Of a stretch of 64,000 nt of DNA, positions 28,063 through 36,066 are shown piece by piece. The position numbers were made by a program, and so were the translations under genes. The notes below the pieces were generated by a model. That model searched no databases. It was not told the origin of the DNA and was given only the letters and a program-made list of their open reading frames with translations. The stretch is from Sandaracinaceae bacterium (GTDB lineage: Bacteria; Myxococcota_A; Polyangia; Polyangiales; Houyiibacteriaceae), in the NCBI GenBank assembly GCA_016706685.1, contig JADJJE010000008.1, positions 62,001-126,000 of the forward strand. The letters are read 5' to 3'. The first letter of the stretch is position 1, and every line of letters starts with the position of its first letter.

Positions 28063-28146
28063 CGGCAATCGCCTCGAGGGTGACCGAGATCGCGCTGGCA
28101 CGAACCGCTGAGCGCTCCGCACCTTGCGCATGGCCCGGCGGCCATC

Positions 28147-28167
28147 TAGCTTCGGTAACAGAAGCTA
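28147..28167. promoter_or_regulatory. inverted repeat, probable HxlR operator
   Basis: TAGCTTC (28147-28153) and GAAGCTA (28161-28167) form a perfect inverted repeat with 7-base spacing, 50 bases before the nitronate monooxygenase start and AT-richer than the surroundings. HxlR regulators bind such dyads; the regulator is encoded at the end of this transcription unit. Confidence 0.5.
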
Positions 28168-28217
28168 TCATCCAACCCGCCCGCGAGACCCCACGCGGCG
28201 CGCACCGAAGGACACGC

Positions 28218-29194
28218 ATGAAGACCAAGATCACCGAGCTGTTCGGCATCGAGCACCCCATCATCCAGGGGGGCATGCACTTCGTGGGCTTCGCCGAGTT
28301 GGCCGCGGCGGTCTCCAACGCTGGCGGGCTCGGCATGATCACCGGGCTCACGCAGCGGTCGCCGGAGCTCCTGGCAAAAGAGATCGCGCGCTGCCGCGAG
28401 ATGACCAGCAAGCCCTTCGGCGTGAACCTCACGTTCCTGCCCAGCCTCAACACGCCCGACTACCCGGGCTACGTGAACGCCATCATCGACGGCGGCGTGC
28501 GCATCGTGGAGACCGCCGGCCGCAACCCCGAGGCGTACATGCCCACGCTGAAGGCGGCGGGGGTGCGCGTGATCCACAAGTGCACCTCGGTGCGCCACGC
28601 GCTGAAGGCGCAGGCCATCGGCTGCGACGCCGTGTCGGTGGACGGCTTCGGAGTGCGGCGGCCATCCCGGGGAGGACGACATCCCCAACATGATCCTGCT
28701 GCCGCGCGCCGCCGACGAGCTGAGCATCCCGTTCGTGGCCTCGGGCGGCATGGCCGACGCGCGCTCGCTGGTGGCCGCGCTCGCCATGGGCGCCGAGGGC
28801 ATCAACATGGGCACGCGCTTCATCGCCACGAAGGAGGCGCCCGTGCACGAGAAGGTGAAGCAGGCCATCGTGGCCGCCACCGAGCTGGACACGCGCCTGG
28901 TGATGCGGCCGCTGCGCAACACGGAGCGCGTGCTCACCAACGCGGCCGTGGAGCGGCTGCTGGTGAAAGAGAAGGAGCTGGGCGACAAGCTCACGTTCGA
29001 GGACATCCGCGAAGAGGTGGCGGGCGTGTACCCGCGCATCATGCTGGAGGGCGACATGGACGCGGGCGCGTGGTCGTGCGGCATGGTGGCCGGGCTGATC
29101 CACGACATCCCCACCTGTGAAGAGCTCATCAGCCGCATCATGCGCGAAGCCGACGCCATCATTCAGGGCCGGCCCGTGCGCATGCTGGCCCTGA
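28218..29194 (+). CDS. nitronate monooxygenase (2-nitropropane dioxygenase family), frameshifted
   Basis: About 325 residues. FMN-dependent oxidation of nitronates, a detoxification step. IEHPIIQGGMHFVGFAELAAAVSNAGGLGMITGL is the family's N-terminus; the phosphate-binding loop is VASGGMADARSLVAALAMGAEGINMGTRFIAT. Around 28650 one extra G shifts the frame; after it ECGGHPGEDDIPNMILLPRAA continues normally. The literal frame then runs without a stop into the HxlR gene, but deleting one C in CCCTGA (29189-29194) gives a TGA right after RMLA, the usual end of this family. A start-proximal AAGGA supports ATG 28218. Confidence 0.8.
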
Positions 29195-29208
29195 GCCAGA
29201 CCCGGCGC

Positions 29209-29706
29209 ATGTCACGTTCGTCGCTCAGCGGTGTGGACTGCGGCGTTGCCCAGGCGCTCGACATCATCGGCGAGTGGTGGACGTTGCTGATCCTGCGCAA
29301 CGCCTTCCACGGCATGCGCACCTTCGACGCGTTTCAGGAGCACCTCGGCATCTCGTCGAGCGTGCTCAGCGCACGCCTGAAGACGCTGTGCGAAGCGGGC
29401 GTGCTCGAGAAGCTGCCGTCCGAGCACGACGGCCGCTCATTCGAGTATCGGCTGACCGAGCGTGGCCTCGACCTCTACCCGGTGCTGGCCGGGCTGGTGC
29501 TGTGGGGCGAGAAGTGGTTCCCCAACGGCCGCGGCCCGCGGACGCAGCTGCTGGACAAGCGCACCGGCAAGCCCGTGGACGGCGTGCACGTGCTGGCCCG
29601 CGACGGCACGCGCCTCGGACCGCGCGACGTGACGCCGGTGGCAGGACGCGGGGCCGATGAGAAGGTGCGCGCGCTGGTGGCGCACCGGAAGACGCGCCGC
29701 GCGTAG
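29209..29706 (+). CDS. HxlR-family transcriptional regulator
   Basis: 165 residues. The winged-helix HxlR pattern is complete: DCGVAQALDIIGEWWTLLILRNAFHGMRTFDAFQEHLGISSSVLSARLKTL, then VLEKLPSEHDGRSFEYRLTERGLDLYPVL. The Cys near residue 11 (VDCGVAQ) is at the position used for redox or aldehyde sensing in some relatives. The C-terminal extension (HVLARDGTRLGPRDVTPV) is longer than in minimal members. Same orientation as the nitronate monooxygenase gene; likely controls both through the dyad at 28147-28167. Confidence 0.85.
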   Translation: MSRSSLSGVDCGVAQALDIIGEWWTLLILRNAFHGMRTFDAFQEHLGISSSVLSARLKTLCEAGVLEKLPSEHDGRSFEYRLTERGLDLYPVLAGLVLWGEKWFPNGRGPRTQLLDKRTGKPVDGVHVLARDGTRLGPRDVTPVAGRGADEKVRALVAHRKTRRA

Positions 29707-29759
29707 CCACGCAAACTCGGGTACCTTTCGCGCTGTTCACAGCCCCAGGAGACGCCGAG

Positions 29760-31815
29760 ATGTCCATGAAGAGAGTCCTGACCGCGTTCGTGCTCCTCGC
29801 GGGAGCCAGCGTCGGCCCGAGCGGGTGTGGCTCCGCGCCGCCGCCGTGTGTGTGCCCGTGCGCCGAGGGCGTGGGGGCAGGCGCCGCGCCGGAAGCCGAA
29901 GCGCCGGCGGACGACGCGTGGGCCGGTGGCGAAGACACGAGCGGCGTGCAGCGCTTCGCGGTCCCCGTGACCGCGGAGCAGCCGAGCCAGGGGCCCGCGG
30001 ACGCGCTGGTCACTATGGTGGTCTTCAGCGACTTCCAGTGTCCCTTCTGCGCTCGGTTGAACCCCACGGTGGAGCAGCTGATGCGCGCCTACCCCACGCA
30101 GCTGCGCGTGGTCTGGCGCAACCTGCCGCTCGCCTTCCACCCGAACGCGATGCCCGCCGCCGAGGCCGCCATGGAGGCCTTCGCGCAGGGCGGTGACCGG
30201 GCGTTCTGGCAGATGCACGACCTGCTCTTCGAGCACCAGCGCGACCTCACGCGCGAGACCCTGGACCGCCTGGCCGCCCAGGTGGGCCTCGACACGCAGC
30301 GCTTCCAGGCCGCCATGGACAGCCACGCGCACCAGGACGCCATCGAGGCGGACATGGCGCTGGCGGAGCAGATCGGGGCCCAGGGCACGCCCAACTCGTT
30401 CTTGAACGGCGTGCAGGTCACCGGCGCACAGCCCTTTGAGTCGTTCGTCGAAGTCATGGACGCGGAGCTCGCGCACGCCCAGCGGCTGGTGCGCGCCGGG
30501 ACGCCGCAGGGTGAGGTGTACGCCGCCGTGACCCGCGACGGACTCACCGAAGTACCGCCGCCACCCGGTGCGCCCGAGCCGGAGTACCCAGCGCCGGCGC
30601 AGCCCGACCCCGGCCGCTGTCTACCGCGTGCCGCTCGATGGCCGGCTGCCGCAGCGCGGCCCCAGCAACGCGCTGGTGACGGTGGTGGTGTTCAGCGACT
30701 TCCAGTGCCCCTTCTGCAGCCGCGTGGAGCCCACGTTCACCCGTCTGCTGGACACCTACGGTCGCGACCTGCGCGTGGTGTGGATGAACAACCCGCTCGC
30801 CTTCCACCAGAACGCGCTGCCTGCGGCCATCGCCGCCATGGAGGCCTTCCAGCAGGGCGGCGACGAGATGTTCTGGGCGCTCCACGGAAAGCTCTTCGAG
30901 AACTCGAACGACCTCACGCGCGAGACCATCGAGCGGCTGGCGCAGGAGGTGGGTCTCGACATGGGGCAGCTTCGCGCGGCGCTCGACCAGCGCGAGCACG
31001 AGCAGGTCATCCTCGCCCAGCAGGCCTTGGCGGTGAGCCTGGGCGCCGCCGGGACACCATCGTCGTTCATCAACGGGCGGAACCTGCGCGGCGCGCAGCC
31101 CTACGAGGCGTTCGTTGTGGTGGTGGAGGAGGAGCTGGCCAAGGCGCGCGCGCTGGTGGCGCGGGGCACGCCGCGCGCGCGGGTGTACGCCCAGACCATC
31201 CGCGACGGCGCCACCACCCAGCAGATGCTCCCCACCACAGCTAGCGGTGATGAAGCGGCGGCTGCAAACCCGCGCATCGAGCTGCCCGTCCCCCGCAGCG
31301 CCCCTTCCCGTGGACCGGCGCGCGCCACCGTGGTCATCCAAGAGGTGGGCGACTTCCAGTGCCCCTTCTGCTCGCGCGTGCAGCCCACCATCGCGCAGCT
31401 GCTGCAGGACTACGACGGCCGCGTGCGCCTGGTCTGGCGGGACATGCCGCTGCCCTTCCACCCCAACGCACACATCGCGGCCCAGGCGGCGCGCGAGGTC
31501 TTCCGCCAGGGCGGGAACACTGCGTTCTGGGCCTACATCAGCCTGCTCTTTGTGAACCAGCAAGACCTCTCGCGCGACACGCTCGAGCGCCTGGCCCAGG
31601 AGGTGACCGGGGTCAACATGGCGCAGTTCCGCCAGGCCCTCGACACCGAGCGCCACCGCGCCGCCGTGGACGCCGACTCCGCCGCGGTGCAGGCCGCCGG
31701 CATCACGGGCACGCCGGGCTTCGTGATCAACGGCGAGCACGTGTCGGGCGCCGTGCCCTACGAGCAGCTGGCCGCGGCCGTGGAACGCGCGCTCGCCGAG
31801 GCGGACGCCCGCTAG
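29760..31815 (+). CDS. lipoprotein with three tandem DsbA-like thioredoxin domains, one frameshift
   Basis: About 685 residues when the single shift near 30600 (in a Pro-rich linker) is repaired. The signal peptide ends in a lipobox-like GPSGC and is followed by a Cys-rich PCVCPC segment. Three copies of a DsbA/Thioredoxin_4 domain follow, each with VVxSDFQCPFC or EVGDFQCPFC, a helical insert (PAAEAAMEAFAQGGDRAFW / PAAIAAMEAFQQGGDEMFW / AAQAAREVFRQGGNTAFW) and a cis-Pro region (GTPNSFLNG / GTPSSFINGR / GTPGFVINGE). All keep both Cys. AGGAG precedes the ATG. Probably oxidises or isomerises thiols of exported proteins at the periplasmic side. Confidence 0.85.
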
Positions 31816-31833
31816 CGCGCGAGTGAGCCGACC

Positions 31834-32913
31834 TCAGTCGAAGACCGCGTCGAGGGTCTCGGCAGAGAGGACGCGCAAAGAGTAGTCCACGAGTTCATCG
31901 CGGGTGGCGCGGGCGATGCGCTCCTCGGCGGAACCCGGCAAGACGCCGAACTTGAACGCGAGCTGCCGCGCAAGCACCTCGCGTTGGCCGTTCAGGCCCT
32001 CCTGGATGCCCTTGACGAGGCCCTCCTGGATGCCCTTGACGAGGCCCTCCTGGAGGCCTTTGACGAGGCCCTCCCGGATGCCTTCGGTGCGGCCCTTCAG
32101 CATGCCGCGTTGGATGAGTTGTTCGGCGAGGGTTCCCAATTGGATCTCCATGGAAGGGTCGAGGTTTGCGCGGAGCAGGGCGTGCACCGCGTCCATGTCA
32201 CCGTTGGCGGTTTCGAAAGTGTAGCGCAAGAGACGGGTGAGGTAGTCGCGGAACCCAGGATCCTGCGAGAGCGTACGGAGGTCGTCGACGATCAGCTCCA
32301 GCTCATCTTCGAGCGCCGACGCGGCGCGGCTTCGCTGCAGAATGAAGTAGGCCACACGAAGCGAGACGCTGAGATCCGCCCGCGCGGCTAGCGTCTCAGG
32401 CGCGAAGCCCGCGAGGTCTTCGAGCAGATAGGTGCTCGAAGGGATGAAGGGCGCAACCAACGCTTCGAGGCCCGCTGGGAGCTTGAGGCGCTCCAGCATG
32501 GTGCGAGGAGCACGCCAGTCGGCGCCGTGGCTGATCACGAGCGGGATCACCGCCGTCAATGCCAAGCCCAGCCGCCGCTGTCGCTCCCAGAGCCGGACCT
32601 GCACACCCAGCGCTCGCAGGACCATGTCTGCGTCAGGCGCCGACTGCACCTCGGCGAAGATGTGCACCCACAGGGACTGGTCGAGCCCCGCGAAGGGCAC
32701 CTCCCAGACCGCGTCGCTCTCGCGCGCGTGCAGTAAGGCATCGACGATGCGCGCGGGCGCAGGTCGCAGGCGGCCCAGGTCCAGGCGGGCGAGCAGGTCA
32801 GCCGGGAGCACCGCCGCGATCGCGGAGCGCGCGTTGTCCAGCGACTCGAGCGCGCTGCGGATGAGGCCGTCGTGCGGCTGGCCCTGCGCTGGCTTGGAGC
32901 GTTTGGATGCCAT
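31834..32913 (-). CDS. Rpn/YhgA-like PD-(D/E)XK nuclease family protein
   Basis: 359 residues. HDGLIRSALESLDNARSAIAAVLP at the N-terminus, then WEVPFAGLDQSLWVHIFAEVQSAPDADMVLRAL is the Rpn (recombination-promoting nuclease) or 'putative transposase' core; the FAEVQS strand carries the E-x-Q/K of the nuclease fold. The C-terminus has four eight-residue repeats (EGLVKGIQ type) and a DUF4351-like end. The ATG at 32913 follows AAGGGG; a GTG 21 bases further upstream is less likely. Rpn proteins cut DNA and some act in phage defence. No transposon ends are visible. Confidence 0.7.
   Translation of the reverse strand: MASKRSKPAQGQPHDGLIRSALESLDNARSAIAAVLPADLLARLDLGRLRPAPARIVDALLHARESDAVWEVPFAGLDQSLWVHIFAEVQSAPDADMVLRALGVQVRLWERQRRLGLALTAVIPLVISHGADWRAPRTMLERLKLPAGLEALVAPFIPSSTYLLEDLAGFAPETLAARADLSVSLRVAYFILQRSRAASALEDELELIVDDLRTLSQDPGFRDYLTRLLRYTFETANGDMDAVHALLRANLDPSMEIQLGTLAEQLIQRGMLKGRTEGIREGLVKGLQEGLVKGIQEGLVKGIQEGLNGQREVLARQLAFKFGVLPGSAEERIARATRDELVDYSLRVLSAETLDAVFD
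31993..32088. repeat. 24-bp tandem repeat, four units
   Basis: Four in-frame units of 24 bases (31993-32016, 32017-32040, 32041-32064, 32065-32088) based on GAGGCCCTCCTGGATGCC plus TTTGAC. The middle two are nearly identical, the outer two more diverged. They encode the EGLVKGIQ repeats of the Rpn-like protein on the minus strand. Likely to vary in copy number. Confidence 0.85.
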
Positions 32914-33033
32914 GAGCGCCCCTTGTCGGTCCACCCAGAACGGGATTGCTCACGAGGTGTCCAGGAAGCCGAGCGCCGCTAGCGCCGCCACCCCGCGCCG
33001 GATCTCCGCTCCAGGCGGCGAGTGCGTTGACGG

Positions 33034-34395
33034 CTACGCGCCCGGCAGCGTGACCAGTGGGGTGCCCAGCACCTCGAGCACGGTGCGGCCGAGCGCCAAG
33101 AGCCGCCCGTCATCGCCGCGCCGCCCCACCAGCTGCACGCCCAGCGGCCGCCCGTTCACCAGCACGGGCAGGCTGATGGCGGGGTTGCCGGCCGCGTTCA
33201 GCGCCGCGGTCCACGCGCCCAGCACGGCGGCCCGCTCGAAGCGCTCACCCGCATCGCACCCGCTCAGCTCCCCCACGGCGGGCGGCGGCACGGCCACGGT
33301 CGGCACCAGCCACACGTCCATGTCGGCGAAGAGCGCGTCCACGCGGGCGGTGATCACGTCGCGCGCCCGCAACGCGGTGGCCTTGTCCACCTTCTGGCCC
33401 GCGTCGCGCAGCCAGCGCGTGGTGGGCTGCAAATAGCGCGGGGCCAGCACCGGCGTGTTGGCCACCAAGTACTGAAAGATGGGCAGGAACTCCGCCACGC
33501 TGCCCACCAGCGGCTGGCCCTCGCCCACGTGGTGGCCCAGCGAGGCGAGCGCGCGCGCCACTTGCCCCACCGCGGCCTGCACGTCGGGGTGCGCGGCGAT
33601 GATGGAGCTCTCCACGGTGACCGCCACGCGCAAGCGCGGTGGCGCCTGCCGGCACGCGGCCAAGAGCCCGGCGCCCTCGGGGAAGCCACACAGCGTGTCC
33701 AGCAGGGCGGCCGCGTCGGGCACGCTGCGCGCCAGCGGGCCCACCACGGAGATGCCGATGGTCTCGAAGGTCTCATGCGGGTTGGGCACCAGACCACGCG
33801 TGGCCTTGTGCCCCACCAGCCCGCAGAACGCCGCGGGGATGCGGATGGAGCCGCCCCCATCGCTGCCCGGCGCGATGGGCAGCAGCCCGCCCGCCACCGC
33901 CGCCGCCGAGCCCCCAGACGAGCCTCCCGCCGTGCGCGTGGGGTCCCACGGGTTGCGCGTGGGCGGCGCGAGGTCCGTCTCCACGAACGGCAAGATGGCC
34001 AGCTCCGACGTGCTGAGCTTCCCGGTGATCACCATGCCCGCGCGGCGCACCGTTTTGCTGGTGACGTCGTCCATGGGCGCCCGCATGTGCCGCCACGCGC
34101 GCGAGCCCATCTGCGCCGGGAAGCCCGCCGTGAAGTGCAGGTCTTTCAGCCCGGTGGGCAGCCCCCACAGCGGCCCGCGCGGCGCGCGAGGATCCCGCCG
34201 GCGCTCGCGGTCCAGCATGCGAGCCGCTCGCAGCGCGCGCTCCGCGTTCACGTGCACGAAGGCCCCGAGCCCCCCGTCCCGCGCGGCGATGCGCTCGAGG
34301 TAGGCGGCCGTCAGCGCCTCGCAGGTGACCTCACCTCGCCGCAGGGCTGCGGACTGATCGAGCGCCGACTGCGCCATGAGCTCGTCGTGGGGCAC
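33034..34395 (-). CDS. amidase-signature family enzyme
   Basis: About 453 residues with the complete amidase signature: Lys of GLKDLHFTAGFPAQMGS, the cis-Ser of AGGSSGGSAAAVAGG and its catalytic Ser followed by APGSDGGGSIRIPAAFCGLVGHK. Hydrolyses amide bonds with a Ser-cisSer-Lys triad; the substrate cannot be read from sequence, and no gatB or gatC lies nearby, so this is not the tRNA amidotransferase. The GTG at 34395, with GAGG five bases before, lies 8 bases after the DUF2505 stop; an ATG 18 bases downstream is an alternative. Confidence 0.82.
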   Translation of the reverse strand: MPHDELMAQSALDQSAALRRGEVTCEALTAAYLERIAARDGGLGAFVHVNAERALRAARMLDRERRRDPRAPRGPLWGLPTGLKDLHFTAGFPAQMGSRAWRHMRAPMDDVTSKTVRRAGMVITGKLSTSELAILPFVETDLAPPTRNPWDPTRTAGGSSGGSAAAVAGGLLPIAPGSDGGGSIRIPAAFCGLVGHKATRGLVPNPHETFETIGISVVGPLARSVPDAAALLDTLCGFPEGAGLLAACRQAPPRLRVAVTVESSIIAAHPDVQAAVGQVARALASLGHHVGEGQPLVGSVAEFLPIFQYLVANTPVLAPRYLQPTTRWLRDAGQKVDKATALRARDVITARVDALFADMDVWLVPTVAVPPPAVGELSGCDAGERFERAAVLGAWTAALNAAGNPAISLPVLVNGRPLGVQLVGRRGDDGRLLALGRTVLEVLGTPLVTLPGA

Positions 34396-34402
34396 CGAGG
34401 CC

Positions 34403-34897
34403 TCAGCCCAGCTCGCCGCGCAGGTACTTCCCAATCAGCGTGGCGCTCTCGTCGTAGCTGCGCTGGAGCGCGCTGCGGACGAACGTCTCCACCACCTTGC
34501 CCACCCCCAGCGGGATCTTGGCGTCGATGTCGAAGTGCACGATACGCGTGAGCCTGTCGGTGCCCAGCGGCTCCACGGCCTGGTAGCCCGTGATGGTGAT
34601 GTTGCCGCGCGAGGGGTGCACCACGAAGTCGTAGCGCCCGGTGGCCTTGTCGGTCTGGCCCTTCTCGTGGAAGTGCAGGTCGTCGCCCATGACCTTGCGC
34701 ACCACGGCGGGCACGTCCTGGCTGGGCCAGGTCTTCACCTCGCGCACGCCCGTCTCGGGGTCGCGCTGGATGAGCTGGTAGCGCATGCCCAGGATCTTGT
34801 GGATCGTCTCCTGGTAGTGCTCGCTCCAGTGGATCTTGGCGATGAAGTTGACGGGGTCGGTGGGGATCTCGTGGCGCAGTGTGACCTGGGTAGACAT
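34403..34897 (-). CDS. DUF2505 (SRPBCC-type) protein
   Basis: 164 residues. VTLRHEIPTDPVNFIAKIHWSEHYQETIHKILGM, then VREVKTWPSQDVPAVVRKVMGDD, GRYDFVVHPSRGNITITGYQAVEPLG and IDAKIPLGVGKVVETFV match DUF2505, a helix-grip (SRPBCC) family in Actinobacteria and Myxococcota. No signal peptide. Ligand unknown. Leads the operon into the amidase gene. Confidence 0.75.
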   Translation of the reverse strand: MSTQVTLRHEIPTDPVNFIAKIHWSEHYQETIHKILGMRYQLIQRDPETGVREVKTWPSQDVPAVVRKVMGDDLHFHEKGQTDKATGRYDFVVHPSRGNITITGYQAVEPLGTDRLTRIVHFDIDAKIPLGVGKVVETFVRSALQRSYDESATLIGKYLRGELG

Positions 34898-35019
34898 GGC
34901 CGGCGTTCATACCACCTTCCCATGCCTGGGGTGTAGCCCCTGCTCGACGCCTGGCCGCTCGCAGATAAATGCCCCGGAATCACCCCAGGGGCCGAATGTT
35001 GGGTATAACGAACCCCTGA

Positions 35020-35499
35020 ATGATGTCGGACAACAGTCGCACCACGAACCGCCCACCGCCGGCGCGCCCGTTTCGCACGCTGCTGGCCGAGCACCAGGGC
35101 CGCGACTATGGCGAGCTGGACGACGGCCGCGGAAAAGTGCGCATCTGGCACCTGGGTCACCGCATCGCGGTGTTCGAGTCGTCGGGGTCCATCTGCCAGG
35201 CCCACTCGGACTTCATCATCGCGTTCCACAAGAAGCACATCGAGGGCCACCCGCGGCCGTGGTTCACGTTCGGCAACTGGATGACGCTGCTGGCCTACAC
35301 CCCCGAGGTGCGCCGCAACCTCACCGAGTGGCAGCGGCAGATGCGCTACGACGAGACCTACGTGGCGCACAACTCGCGCCTCCTGGCCATGAGCGTGAGC
35401 CTCGCCAACGGCGTGCTCGAGAACACCATCCACGTGCTGACCGACGAGGAAGCCCTGGACGACGTGCTGATCTCCGTGCGCAAGCGCATGAGCGTCTGA
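35020..35499 (+). CDS. SpoIIAA-like (STAS/SEC14-type) protein, copy 1
   Basis: 159 residues. The domain layout (VRIWHLGHRIAVFESSGSICQAHSDFIIAF, then HPRPWFTFGNWMTLLAYTPEVRRNLTEWQRQM and VAHNSRLLAMSVSLANGVLENT) matches the small STAS/SpoIIAA-like family common in myxobacteria, whose members have a W/Y-x(3)-YxxxxR-x(2)-LTxW core. The conserved phosphoserine of true anti-sigma antagonists is not evident. Forms a tandem pair with the next gene, about 65% identical by eye. Role possibly cytoskeletal or partner-switching; not established. Confidence 0.6.
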   Translation: MMSDNSRTTNRPPPARPFRTLLAEHQGRDYGELDDGRGKVRIWHLGHRIAVFESSGSICQAHSDFIIAFHKKHIEGHPRPWFTFGNWMTLLAYTPEVRRNLTEWQRQMRYDETYVAHNSRLLAMSVSLANGVLENTIHVLTDEEALDDVLISVRKRMSV

Positions 35500-35526
35500 C
35501 GCACGTTTCGGGTTAGGCTTAAGCCG

Positions 35527-35994
35527 ATGACGAAGTTCCCCACCCGCCCCCCTCCGGCGCGCGCCTTTCGCACGCTGCTGGCCGAGCACCAGGGGCGCGA
35601 CTACGTCGAGCTGGACGACGGGCGCGGGAAGGTGCGCCTCTGGCACCTGGGGCACCACATCGGCATCTTCGAGTCGTCGGGCTCCATCTGCGAGGCCCAC
35701 TCGGACTTCATCGTCGCGTTCCACAAGAAGTACATCGAGGCCCACCCGCGGCCCTGGTACACGTTCGGCAACTGGACCGACCTGCAGGCCTACACGCCGG
35801 ACGTGCGCCGCGGCCTCACCGAGTGGCAGCGCACCATGAAGTACGACGGCTTGCACGTGGCGCACAACTCACGCCTGCTGGCCATGAGCATCAACCTCGC
35901 CAACGCGGTGCTGGAGAAGACCGTGGAGGTGGTGCCCACCGACGAGCTGCTGGACGACGTGCTCGTCACGGTGCGCAAGCGCATCGGGGTCTGA
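35527..35994 (+). CDS. SpoIIAA-like (STAS/SEC14-type) protein, copy 2
   Basis: 155 residues, tandem paralogue of the preceding gene with only 27 bases between them. Nearly identical in PPPARAFRTLLAEHQGRDY and VRLWHLGHHIGIFESSGSIC; it differs mainly in the second half (NWTDLQAYTPDVRRGLTEWQRT). A recent duplication with conserved frame suggests both are used. Function as for copy 1. Confidence 0.6.
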   Translation: MTKFPTRPPPARAFRTLLAEHQGRDYVELDDGRGKVRLWHLGHHIGIFESSGSICEAHSDFIVAFHKKYIEAHPRPWYTFGNWTDLQAYTPDVRRGLTEWQRTMKYDGLHVAHNSRLLAMSINLANAVLEKTVEVVPTDELLDDVLVTVRKRIGV

Positions 35995-36066
35995 GCGCTC
36001 GCGCCGCTTCCTTTTTCGGCGAGAACCGTTACCCTCCTGCCCCACCTAGAAACCAAAGGGCAAGCT

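Noticed and set aside
28690..29706. Nitronate monooxygenase-HxlR fusion protein as a new architecture
   Set aside because: One-base change restores a stop at the expected place and an ATG for HxlR; the enzyme is already frame-damaged at 28650.
31993..32088. Possible CRISPR-like direct repeats
   Set aside because: Units are contiguous with no spacers, in frame, and lie inside a coding gene.
31834..32913. Insertion sequence, because Rpn proteins are often annotated as transposases
   Set aside because: No terminal inverted repeats, target duplications or DDE motif are visible around the gene.
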